From: Mycolicibacterium moriokaense
GTDB taxonomy: Bacteria; Actinomycetota; Actinomycetes; Mycobacteriales; Mycobacteriaceae
Reading direction: 5' to 3'
Length of the DNA stretch: 64,000 nt
Assembly: GCF_010726085.1 (NCBI RefSeq)
Contig: NZ_AP022560.1
Location: 3,162,001-3,226,000, forward strand
This document shows, in pieces, positions 18,901 to 28,451 of the stretch. The position numbers and the translations under genes were made by a program. Within the stretch, counting starts at the first letter, position 1. Every line of letters starts with the position of its first letter. Under the pieces are notes generated by a model that saw only the letters and a list, made by a program, of their open reading frames with translations, had not been told where the DNA came from and did not search any database.

Positions 18901-19061
18901 CTGGCGATGTCCATCGAGTGGACGACATCGGCGAACAGCACGGTCACCTGCTTGTACTCCGCCGCTCCTGCCGCGCGCGTCACCGGCGTTCCGCATTCGC
19001 TGCAGAACTTGGCTGTCGCGCCTAGCTCGGTGTCACATGAGGGACACCGCGTGCCCTCCAC
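15924..19061 (-). CDS. Zinc-ribbon class III cyclase with AAA ATPase and TPR-like domains
   Basis: A 1045-aa cytoplasmic signalling protein from GTG 19061. Residues 6-23 form a double CxxC zinc ribbon. Residues 38-200 are a class III nucleotide cyclase domain with metal-binding Asp45 (FADVVHSMD) and Asp89 (GDGIMAVFG), and Lys85 as purine-specifying residue. The usual transition-state Asn is Gly155 (GEHVGMAQR) while Arg159 is kept, so activity is doubtful. A STAND/AAA-like ATPase follows with Walker A GPAGIGKS (251-258) and Walker B-like YVIEDAHW. The C-terminal half is helical, TPR-like. M. tuberculosis relatives often end in a LuxR HTH, which is missing here. Probably a sensor or scaffold. 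Confidence 0.85.
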   Translation of the reverse strand: MEGTRCPSCDTELGATAKFCSECGTPVTRAAGAAEYKQVTVLFADVVHSMDIARSVGAERLREIMAGLVDTATSVVKRYGGTVDKFTGDGIMAVFGAPVALEDHALRACLAALGIQEEVGPLEFQLRIGIDSGQVIAGEIGSGALGYTAIGEHVGMAQRMETAAPPGGVMLSASTARLLNGAVTLGELELVQVKGAEYPVPARRLLGVGTGNHAPPRIESNLVGRQWEMTALEGLLNRAINGQGAVVGVSGPAGIGKSRLLRELTAMAANRGLQVFTAHCESHTSQVPFHAVKTLFRAASGVEGLDAAEARARIAAQPRDVDPEDRFLFEDLLGIADPDTPQPQIDPDARRRRLTAMVNSASLGVATCAVYVIEDAHWIDEASESLLADFLSVVPQTPLLTLITHRPEYRGALSQVVGAQSFALAPLSDRETTTLVASLLGPDSSAQTLGETIVERAAGTPLFAEEIVLELAERGVLQGEPGAYVATVEAAEVTVPATLQATIASRIDRLDPRAKRTLGAAAAIGSRFGAELLTALGVEPAFTELLAARLIDQVTFTRSPEYVFHQPLIRTVAYESQLRSDRADLHRRVAAAIEAKSVGSADENAALIAEHLEAAGDLESAFDWHMRAGTWLNNRDFASARVSWERASHVADALPTDHPGRLAMQIAPRTAICATDWRLHADDSNERFDELRKLCALAGDKTSLALAIMGPMSVHAQRGEVRESQRLASELIALLDSIGDAALAAEAAFGAISMKAQAGEMETVLRWAQATIDWADGDPTKGGLIVGSPLAVARVLRGLARAWLGLPGWCRDLDDGVAMGKQSGEPMTQVVTVSWKCGTGPWHGLLCADDDVVNTADDGLRTAQSSGDDYAVAMAEYILGSVMLLRGRRSDRESGYAMLTRLREDCIRRRYLLSELPVFDTYIGRELTKRGDVESGIVMMRNALDDMTRNGQVGYYIPTAGFLVEALLERGDNGDLVEAESVAAAIGSAPADGSVVRDIWALRMRALLARARGDGADYRQLRNRYREMAASLGFEGHMRWAAAMP

Positions 19062-19120
19062 ACGATCAGTGTCACCTCAAGATGCGGCTGAAATGCCTGA
19101 TCGGACGAATTTCGTACGGC

Positions 19121-19792
19121 TCACCAACCGCGTTCTTTCCACTCTCCGAGGTGGGGTCGCTCGGTACCGAGTGTCGTATCGTCGCCATGGCCCGGATAGA
19201 CGACCGTCGAGTCGCCGTAGACGTTGAACACCCGGCTGGTCACGTGGTCGAGCAGCTTCTCGAAGTCGCCCTCCTGCCAGGTCTTGCCGACGCCGCCTGG
19301 GAACAGGCAGTCACCGGTGAACAGGTGCGTCGCCTCGTCGGCCCCGTCGAGCGCCAGCGCCACCGACCCGGGCGTGTGGCCTTGCAGGTGGATGACGTCG
19401 AACGACAGCTTGCCGATCTTCACGGTGTCCCCGTGGGCCAGGATCCGATCGGGTTTGACCGGCAACGGATCGGCGTCGAGTTGATGTGCCGCGGTTGGCG
19501 CACCGGTCGCCTTGGCGACTTTCTCCAGCGCCTGCCAGTGGTCGAAGTGCTGATGGCTGGTGACGATCAGGCTCAATTTCGGCGCGAAGCGCTCGATGAG
19601 CTCGAGCAGGATCTCGGGGTCGTTGGCCGCATCGATGAGTAGCGTCTCTCCCGTCTGGGAACACGTCACCAGGTACGCGTTGTTGTCCATTGGGCCGACC
19701 GAAACCTTGACGATCGACGCACCCGGAAGCGTCCGTTTGGCTGCGGTCTGGGGGTCAACATGGCCGGTGTAGTTGTCGCTGACGACGGTCAT
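19121..19792 (-). CDS. MBL-fold metallohydrolase (Rv1637c-like, glyoxalase II family)
   Basis: A 223-aa metallo-beta-lactamase-fold protein from ATG 19792, with GAGGA just upstream. The metal site is the classic TSHQHFDHW (HxHxDH), followed by a His in LQGHTPGS, the bridging Asp in FTGDCLFPGG, and a final His in VYPGHGDD. The layout is that of glyoxalase II/persulfide dioxygenase-type thiol-ester hydrolases; the exact substrate is unknown. The gene is divergent from uvrA, and its 5' flank holds the uvrA promoter. The frame stays open to 19864, but the upstream residues are not family-like. Confidence 0.87.
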   Translation of the reverse strand: MTVVSDNYTGHVDPQTAAKRTLPGASIVKVSVGPMDNNAYLVTCSQTGETLLIDAANDPEILLELIERFAPKLSLIVTSHQHFDHWQALEKVAKATGAPTAAHQLDADPLPVKPDRILAHGDTVKIGKLSFDVIHLQGHTPGSVALALDGADEATHLFTGDCLFPGGVGKTWQEGDFEKLLDHVTSRVFNVYGDSTVVYPGHGDDTTLGTERPHLGEWKERGW

Positions 19793-19832
19793 GTCCTCAC
19801 GGTATCCGGCCCGGCGCACACTGGCCCAGAAC

Positions 19833-19855
19833 TTGTCGGTGGCGGCACATAGCAT
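19833..19855 (+). promoter_or_regulatory. DNA-damage (PafBC/RecA-NDp type) promoter of uvrA
   Basis: TTGTCGGTG at 19833-19841, exactly eight bases, then TAGCAT at 19850-19855: a full match to the published consensus tTGTCRGTG-N8-TANNNT. Transcription should start near 19862, giving a leader of about 36 nt. Confidence 0.85.
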
Positions 19856-19897
19856 GGGCTTCAACTATGTCTTCGGAGGACTTCTTCTTGAAAGAGA

Positions 19898-22807
<2,910 letters not shown>

Positions 22808-22932
22808 TACCGGGTAGCCGGTACTGAGGATTCTGGTTACGCATCGTCAGTCTGGACGCTAGCTGTGGAGACACTGCGGACGCTGTGGGTGACGCTGGTC
22901 AGATAGTCAGCAAAGCGTCCGAGGGGGTCGCC

Positions 22933-23043
22933 ATGACAATCTTCATCGCAACGTCGATCGCCGCAGCCGTCACCGCGTTCGCCGTCGAATGGGGTCAGCG
23001 TCAGTGCGAGGCCTGGGCGTTCAGCCGGGACAAGCACCTGTGA
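22933..23043 (+). CDS. Possible 36-aa membrane peptide downstream of uvrA
   Basis: ATG 22933 follows a strong GAGGGGG ribosome site (22921-22927). The product begins with a hydrophobic stretch (TIFIATSIAAAVTAFAV) and ends with a charged tail (EWGQRQCEAWAFSRDKHL). It resembles a short single-pass protein. I recall a small hypothetical gene (Rv1638A) following uvrA in M. tuberculosis, but cannot judge whether this is related. The remaining flanks, 22808-22932 and 23044-23165, show no other gene. Confidence 0.4.
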   Translation: MTIFIATSIAAAVTAFAVEWGQRQCEAWAFSRDKHL

Positions 23044-23165
23044 CGGTTCGCGAACTTCGCCGAGGCTGTCCCTACTTTCGGTGTGGGCCCGGCGAGATCG
23101 CGATTTCGCCCGCCCCCCCAACTCGCGGTCTCTCCGCAGTCTCGGCGCCCAAGGTTCGCCGCCGC

Positions 23166-23234
23166 GCGCGTTCACTCTGCGCTGAGGGCGGTGTTTCGCA
23201 ACGTTTCAGTGACGTGGACGCAGAGTCAACGCGC
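23166..23234. repeat. Inverted repeat, probable terminator
   Basis: GCGCGTTCACTCTGCG (23166-23181) faces its complement at 23219-23234 with one mismatch in 16, enclosing 37 nt. It sits just beyond the 3' end of the AlkZ-like gene (stop at 23246) and downstream of uvrA, in a convergent position. Confidence 0.5.
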
Positions 23235-23245
23235 AGCTGGGGAAG

Positions 23246-24409
23246 TCAACGCGCCTTCGACAGCGGCGACGGGAAGCGCGGACTGATTCGCACGCCGTCC
23301 AGCCACTCGGTCAGCTCGTCGGCCCGCCGCTGCAGCGCCTTCGTCGCGGCACGGCCGACATCCTCGAGCAATCGCACCTCGACTCTGCCGTCGGCGTCCT
23401 GACCCCAGCCGCCGACGATGCGACCGTCGCACCACGCCGTCGGCCCTCCGTTGCCGTTCGTGTCGAACACCTGACTGCGATGCCCGCCGAGATACCAGTC
23501 GCGGTCGAACCACCCCATCGTCGTGACGTCGAGCGCGGGCAGCAGGGCACACCACGGCTCGACCGCCGGCTCCTCCTCCAGATCGTCGGGCAACGCGACG
23601 CCCGGTGTCCCGTCCAGATCCACCTCGACGGCCTCGAGATCGGCCAGCGCCTGGCGTGCCCACGTGAGCGTGTTGCCAAACCACCACTTGATGTCCGTAA
23701 TCGTCGTCGGGCCGAACGCCCACAGCCACCTGCGCACCAGCTCGTTCCGCGCGGCCTCCGGGGGTGCGGCATCGGGCGTCGGACCAAGCCAGTCGGCCAT
23801 CGACACCCAACGTGGCCGCGAAACCGTCCAGGCCCCGTCGTTGGGTCCGCGGACGATGTCGCCCCGCACCGACAGCACCGTCAGAATCCTTGGCGCCAAG
23901 GGTGTTTCGCCGCCCCAACGCTTACCCGGTGCCGGATCGTGTTGACCCGCCAGCTCGGGAAGCGCCGCGCGCAGATCCTTGGCGCTGGTCGGTCCATGCT
24001 CGGCAAGATGGCCCAGAACTGCATCGGAGGCGGCAGCCAGCCATGCGTCACCGTCGTCGCACACCCCTGCTTTCTGAGCGTCGGCCACCACCTTGCGGCG
24101 CTCGTTCTCGGCGACTCGGTCGCTGGCCGCCGCCTGGATCAGCGGCAGATCCTCAGCCCGCACCACCCATAAAGTCCGCCGCATCGCCAGATGCTTCACC
24201 AGACTCCGGCTCTCGTACAGCGCGACATCCAGATCGGCGACCGCGAAGCCGGGCACCCGCGCCCACAACGACAGATACGGCGTCGCCGGATCGGTGGCGT
24301 GCAGCCCGACGACACGGCCTGCGACATCGACCGGACTCTGGGCGGGTGCGCTGAGAAAGTGCCGCCTCGCGAGCCGGGCCCGCCGTTCGGCAACCGTGAA
24401 TGACCGCAT
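23246..24409 (-). CDS. Winged-helix DNA-binding protein of the AlkZ/YcaQ (HTH_42) superfamily
   Basis: A 387-aa protein related to the AlkZ/YcaQ DNA glycosylases, which unhook alkylated or crosslinked bases using stacked winged-helix domains. Visible features are a start typical of the family (VAERRARLARRHFL), GLHATDPATPYLSLWAR where AlkZ has its catalytic QxQ motif, LWVV after MRRT, FGPTTITDIKWWFG, and the late LLPALD...WYLGGHRSQVFD and NGGPTAWCDGRIVGGW. Because the Gln pair is replaced by His/Thr, glycosylase chemistry may differ or be lost. A damage-type promoter directly upstream supports a repair role. Confidence 0.8.
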   Translation of the reverse strand: MRSFTVAERRARLARRHFLSAPAQSPVDVAGRVVGLHATDPATPYLSLWARVPGFAVADLDVALYESRSLVKHLAMRRTLWVVRAEDLPLIQAAASDRVAENERRKVVADAQKAGVCDDGDAWLAAASDAVLGHLAEHGPTSAKDLRAALPELAGQHDPAPGKRWGGETPLAPRILTVLSVRGDIVRGPNDGAWTVSRPRWVSMADWLGPTPDAAPPEAARNELVRRWLWAFGPTTITDIKWWFGNTLTWARQALADLEAVEVDLDGTPGVALPDDLEEEPAVEPWCALLPALDVTTMGWFDRDWYLGGHRSQVFDTNGNGGPTAWCDGRIVGGWGQDADGRVEVRLLEDVGRAATKALQRRADELTEWLDGVRISPRFPSPLSKAR

Positions 24410-24418
24410 CGCCTGCGA

Positions 24419-24441
24419 ACGCTACCTGCGAAGACCGACAA
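24419..24441 (-). promoter_or_regulatory. DNA-damage-type promoter of the AlkZ-like gene
   Basis: Read on the minus strand: TTGTCGGTC (24441-24433), eight bases, TAGCGT (24424-24419). Only the last base of the TTGTCRGTG element deviates. The -10 ends 10 nt before the ATG, so the leader is only a few nucleotides. Confidence 0.65.
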
Positions 24442-24526
24442 AATTTGGGATCGGTAGCGGTCTGCGCCGCCTTGACTGGGCAGCACGACGACGCCAGTGG
24501 GGCGACGTATGACGAAGGGAAGATCG

Positions 24527-25012
24527 ATGAATCGAGTTGTCGCGGGTGTGGTCGGACTGGCTCTCGGTACGGCCGTTCTGGTGGGCTGCTCGGACGATAA
24601 GAAGCCAGAGGCCGCGCCTAGTCCGGCGACCGGAAACACCTCGGTGAGCACGAGCGGCTCGACCGAGGTCAAGGTTGGCGGTAGCGACCTGGCCGGTCTG
24701 GACCTGAACACGGTGACCTGCGTGAAGCAGGGCGGCAAGATCAACGTTGCGAGCGCTGCGATCAACGGCCAGGCCGGTCTTGCCGTCGTGATGACGGACG
24801 AGGCGACACCGACCGTCGAATCGCTGGGTATGACGGTGGACGGCAACGCCCTCGCCGTCACCAACATGATGGGCGCGAAGACGGGCTCCGCTGAGGTGAA
24901 GGTGGACGGCAGCACCTACACCATCACCGGTGAGGCCGCAGGCGCCGATCTGGCGAATCCGATGGCCGGCATGATCACCAAGCCGTTCACGATCAAGGTG
25001 ACCTGCACCTGA
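24527..25012 (+). CDS. LpqH (19-kDa antigen) family lipoprotein
   Basis: A 161-aa lipoprotein from ATG 24527, preceded by AAGGGAAG. The signal segment ends with lipobox VLVGC (Cys 21). A Ser/Thr/Pro-rich linker follows, then the compact beta domain of the mycobacterial 19-kDa antigen family, recognisable by VTCVKQGGKINVAS, the GMTVDGNAL-type strands, TITGEAAGADLANPM and a C-terminal TKPFTIKVTCT. The two cysteines (VTC and VTC) would form a disulfide. LpqH is a surface-exposed TLR2 ligand; physiological roles of paralogues are mostly unknown. A strong hairpin follows the gene. Confidence 0.88.
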   Translation: MNRVVAGVVGLALGTAVLVGCSDDKKPEAAPSPATGNTSVSTSGSTEVKVGGSDLAGLDLNTVTCVKQGGKINVASAAINGQAGLAVVMTDEATPTVESLGMTVDGNALAVTNMMGAKTGSAEVKVDGSTYTITGEAAGADLANPMAGMITKPFTIKVTCT

Positions 25013-25027
25013 TCGGCAGGTTGCCGG

Positions 25028-25060
25028 AAGCGGCGGACGTACCCTCCACGTCCGCCGCTT
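25028..25060 (+). terminator. Perfect 13-bp hairpin after the lipoprotein gene
   Basis: AAGCGGCGGACGT (25028-25040), loop ACCCTCC, then its exact complement (25048-25060). It likely ends the lipoprotein transcript and lies directly before the -10 box of the next gene. Confidence 0.6.
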
Positions 25061-25062
25061 CC

Positions 25063-25068
25063 TATCAT
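25063..25068 (+). promoter_or_regulatory. -10 box of the TPR/CHAT operon
   Basis: TATCAT ends 7 nt before ATG 25075; a leaderless layout. Its -35 region would fall inside the preceding hairpin. Confidence 0.55.
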
Positions 25069-25074
25069 TCAGGA

Positions 25075-26700
25075 ATGACGATCGTGGCCGACCTCGAGCG
25101 GGCACGCCACCTGATACTGGCCGCGGACGAGTTCACGGCCAAGGATCTGCTGCTCTCCCTCGTCCCCGGCATCGAAGCGGCCGGCCGCGACGACTGGCTC
25201 CTCGAGGTCTACGCGCAGCTGGGCCAGCTCTACCTCGTGCGCACGGCATACGAGGGGACCGAGGAGTCCGTGCGGCGCATCCGCGAATGCCTTGACACGT
25301 ATACGGCTATCCGGGCGGGCACCCGGCCCGATCTGGTGCCGCAGGTGACGATGTCGGACGCCGAGATCGACCACATGATCTGTCGATACTCGCGCCGGAC
25401 GCAGTTCCTGCAGACAGGCCTGGCCGCCGCGCACGGCGAACACGAAGCCGCGGAGGCCGCCCTGCTGGTCCTCACCGAGGACACCCGCGACGACTTTCCG
25501 GATCTCGCCGACGAGCACCGCCGATACATCACGTTCGCGCAGATACTGTGCGCCAACGCGCTCTGCGAGGACGATCTGCACGTGCAGTCGGTTCACCTGT
25601 GGGAGAAGGTCATCGACGCGATCGACGCCATGCACGGCGACGACGAGTTCGACGACTATCTGCTGGTTTTCGGCGCCACCTCCTACGGCAGGTTCTGTGT
25701 CGAGACAGGCCGACTGCTGCAAGCCGAACCGTGGCTGCGGCGGGCAGGCGCACGGGCGGAGGCGCGCGGCTGGGCATTGGGTGCGGCACGCGCGAAGTTC
25801 GAACGGGCCACTGTGGCATGGGCGGTGGGGGATCGTCGGTTGGCACAGGATCTGGCACATGCGTCCTATCCCGCGATCGCCGAGGGGCTGCGCGCACATG
25901 ATGTGTCGCGGTGCTGGCTGTACTTCGGGCTGATCTCGCTGTCCATCCAGGAGCTCGACGACGCCGACGAACGCTTCGGAAACGCCGAGCGGCACTGGCG
26001 CGAGATCGAGAAGCCGATACACATTCATCGTATTCTGTTGCAGCGCAGCTGGGTTGACATCTTCCGCGGCGACTTCGACGCCGCGCGCCGGCGGACCGAA
26101 GAAGCGCGCCAACTGCTCGATTCGTGGCCGCGACACAGCTGGCTGCAGTACGCCCGCCTGCATTTCCACATTGGCAGCATCTGGCGGGCCGACGCCCTGG
26201 CCGACCCGGTGAACAGGGCAGAAAAACTCGAGATAGCCGCCGAGCTGATGGTGCCCGCAGCGCTGGCCGTCGACTCGGTGCGACATGCCATCGCCGACGC
26301 CGACGCTCGAATGCGCTGGGCCGCCCACGTGTCTGCCCGCATGCTCTCCGGCGCCTTCGCCGTCGCCTGGGAGTGGGGTAGCGCCGAACTGCTCAGCGAG
26401 CTGGTCGAGTATCACAGTGCGCGAGGAACTTTCAGCGCCGAACCCGACCGGGAACCCGCCGACTGGACACGCACCGCGACCGTCTCGGTGCCGCTCGAGA
26501 CCGTCGACGACTATGCGCTGGTCGCCGCCGGGGAGTCGGTGCCGGGTAGACGCGCGGCGCTAACGCGGCTCGGCCCGCTGCCGCCGTTGCAGATGGACCC
26601 GAGGACCGGCGCGATACTGACCCGCTATCGCGAACTGGCGGCCGCGCGGTACGGTCGCGCCGTGACGGCCCCCGGTCCGATGTGGGCAACGTGGCCGTGA
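25075..26700 (+). CDS. Helical-repeat (TPR-like) protein paired with a CHAT protease
   Basis: A 541-aa protein from ATG 25075. It is almost entirely helical, with repeated 34-residue-like units such as GRDDWLLEVYAQLGQLYLV, HVQSVHLWEKVIDAIDAM, GRLLQAEPWLRRAGARAEAR and FRGDFDAARRRTEEARQLL, the style of tetratricopeptide repeats. No membrane segment or enzyme motif is visible. The stop overlaps the CHAT gene by 4 nt (GTGA), so the two are translationally coupled. In other bacteria TPR partners bind and hold CHAT caspase-like proteases. I infer that this is the regulator, scaffold or substrate of the next gene. Confidence 0.75.
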   Translation: MTIVADLERARHLILAADEFTAKDLLLSLVPGIEAAGRDDWLLEVYAQLGQLYLVRTAYEGTEESVRRIRECLDTYTAIRAGTRPDLVPQVTMSDAEIDHMICRYSRRTQFLQTGLAAAHGEHEAAEAALLVLTEDTRDDFPDLADEHRRYITFAQILCANALCEDDLHVQSVHLWEKVIDAIDAMHGDDEFDDYLLVFGATSYGRFCVETGRLLQAEPWLRRAGARAEARGWALGAARAKFERATVAWAVGDRRLAQDLAHASYPAIAEGLRAHDVSRCWLYFGLISLSIQELDDADERFGNAERHWREIEKPIHIHRILLQRSWVDIFRGDFDAARRRTEEARQLLDSWPRHSWLQYARLHFHIGSIWRADALADPVNRAEKLEIAAELMVPAALAVDSVRHAIADADARMRWAAHVSARMLSGAFAVAWEWGSAELLSELVEYHSARGTFSAEPDREPADWTRTATVSVPLETVDDYALVAAGESVPGRRAALTRLGPLPPLQMDPRTGAILTRYRELAAARYGRAVTAPGPMWATWP

Positions 26701-27914
26701 CCGAAACAATGGCCGAAACCGCCACTCTCGTCCTGCGATTCGCGGACGTCGGAGTCGCCACATATGTCAGCCTGCGCGTCGTGGGCGAGCCCGCCAGGAC
26801 GGTGACGTGGGTGCTGGAGGAGGCGGCGCTCAAGGTCGCAGTCGACGAGCTGAGCGGTGCGCTGCCGGATCCAATCGACGACGAGACCCGTCGCGATGCA
26901 CTCGAACGCGCGATCACCGAAGGTGCCTTCGGCTCGCCCGCAACGGAATTCACCATCGCGCGCACACTGGGTTCCCATCTGCTCGTGCCCGAGGCGTGGC
27001 AATTGCTGACGGACCGCGTGTCCACGCCCAGGGCGTGCTTGTTCGTGTCACCCAGCGCTCGACTGGCCCGCGTTCCCTGGGGGCTGCTTGCGATGCCTGA
27101 CGACGATGGACGCCGCCTCATCGACCTCGTCGACGTGCTGATGGCGGCGCCACCGAACATCGTGCACTCGCCGCGCGAACCCGCCGGCTGGGGCGGCAGA
27201 AAGACCAATCCGCCGCTGCTGGTCCTCGATCCCCGGGTGCCCGGCCAGCGACCGGACTCTCCGCTGGGCTCCGTACTCGGACGGCCGTCGCCCGACACGC
27301 CTTTGGCCAGGCACTTCGCCGAAGTGATGCAACGGCGAGACGTGTTGCCCGACGTTGCGGCGTCCGTCGAGCTGTTCCGGCGCTCCGACGCGGACCGTGA
27401 CTGGCTGAAGGAGCTGCTGGCCCAGGCGCCCAGTCGGCTGCTGTACGTGGGCCACGCGACCGCTGCCGACGGCGACGTCGGCCACGCCGACCGAGCCGCC
27501 CTCCATTTGGCCGACGAGCAGCCACTGACCGCATCGGATCTCATGACGTTGAAGCTGCCGATGCCGCCCCGTGTCGGCCTGCTGGCGTGTGCCTCCGGCG
27601 GGGATTACCGGTTTGACGAGGCCACCGGACTGGTCGCGGCGATGATTCTCGGCGGCGCCGAGGTGGTGACGGCCACCCTCTGGTCACTGCCGACGGCTGC
27701 GGGCTATCGCCTGTTCGCGCAGGAGAGCGCCGACGCCGACCCGATGAGTGAGGCGATCCTCGCCGTCGATGACGCACACGAAGCCCCCGACGCCGGGCGT
27801 GCGGTCAACGACTGGCAGCGAAAACAGTTGCGGCGCTGGAGCGATGGCGATCTGACGGCAAGTCCGCTCTATTGGGCGGCACTGGCGACCTTCGCCGTCG
27901 ACGGCGCCCGGTGA
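26697..27914 (+). CDS. CHAT-domain (caspase-like) protease
   Basis: A 405-aa protein from GTG 26697, overlapping the TPR gene's TGA; ATG 26709 is an alternative. The CHAT domain occupies the C-terminal two thirds. The catalytic pair is visible: His253 in LLYVGHATA and Cys298 in GLLACASGG, each at the end of a beta strand as in caspases and separases. LARVPWGLLAMP, DLVDVLMAAPP and AAMILGGAEVVTATLW are family-typical. The N-terminal 130 residues are unassigned. CHAT proteases act in bacterial cell-death and defence systems, for example by cleaving gasdermins or being activated by sensors. No gasdermin or CRISPR gene is adjacent. Confidence 0.88.
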   Translation: MTETMAETATLVLRFADVGVATYVSLRVVGEPARTVTWVLEEAALKVAVDELSGALPDPIDDETRRDALERAITEGAFGSPATEFTIARTLGSHLLVPEAWQLLTDRVSTPRACLFVSPSARLARVPWGLLAMPDDDGRRLIDLVDVLMAAPPNIVHSPREPAGWGGRKTNPPLLVLDPRVPGQRPDSPLGSVLGRPSPDTPLARHFAEVMQRRDVLPDVAASVELFRRSDADRDWLKELLAQAPSRLLYVGHATAADGDVGHADRAALHLADEQPLTASDLMTLKLPMPPRVGLLACASGGDYRFDEATGLVAAMILGGAEVVTATLWSLPTAAGYRLFAQESADADPMSEAILAVDDAHEAPDAGRAVNDWQRKQLRRWSDGDLTASPLYWAALATFAVDGAR

Positions 27915-28379
27915 TCAGCGCGGCGACACGCAAACGGCCACCGCGGACTCGTCGCCCGAGCGGTAGTACGTCTCGATGATGCTGCCGGGGGAGACCTTCA
28001 TGATCGCCGACGCGGGAATCAGCGCCCTCTCGTGGGCCGGAAACTGTCCGCCTTCCGGACGCTTCACGATCACGTCGAGTTCGACCTCGCGAAAATCCTC
28101 GCGGGTATGCCCGGTTGTCCGCATTCCCGTGACGACGGCGCGCGACTTCGTGCCATGCCGGATCAACTCGAGTTGACCGTCGGTGACCAGGCCCTTGCCG
28201 ACCAGCATCCGGTCGAACTCGGCACGGATGGCGAGGATGTCCTCGGTGGTGGCCAGACGTTCGTCGGTTTCGCCGGACTCGGGGGTGGCCTCGGGGACGT
28301 CGCGGTCGGGGATCAGGTAGCACAAGGCCGTGCCGACGAGCAGAAACATGAAGAACGCAATCGGAAACGCGCTGGACAT
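27915..28379 (-). CDS. Small membrane-anchored protein, function unknown
   Basis: A 154-aa protein from ATG 28379, with GGAG a few nt upstream. One N-terminal transmembrane segment (FPIAFFMFLLVGTALCYLIP) is followed by an acidic linker. A soluble domain of about 110 residues follows, with TTEDILAIRAEFDRML, TKSRAVVTGMRTTGHTREDF and FPAHERALIPASAIMKVSPG. The region resembles small beta-barrel domains but I recognise no family. It lies between the CHAT gene (stops adjacent, convergent) and the 435-aa gene (divergent, 72 nt apart), so it may be a membrane partner of the neighbouring genes. Confidence 0.65.
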   Translation of the reverse strand: MSSAFPIAFFMFLLVGTALCYLIPDRDVPEATPESGETDERLATTEDILAIRAEFDRMLVGKGLVTDGQLELIRHGTKSRAVVTGMRTTGHTREDFREVELDVIVKRPEGGQFPAHERALIPASAIMKVSPGSIIETYYRSGDESAVAVCVSPR

Positions 28380-28439
28380 GTCTCCAGGCTCGGGCAACGC
28401 ATCGGCTACCGAACCCAACTTTTGCGTGGAACCGGCTCT

Positions 28440-28445
28440 TATCCT
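28440..28445 (+). promoter_or_regulatory. -10 box of the 435-aa/362-aa gene pair
   Basis: TATCCT ends 7 nt before ATG 28452; leaderless layout. Confidence 0.55.
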
Positions 28446-28451
28446 GTTTGA

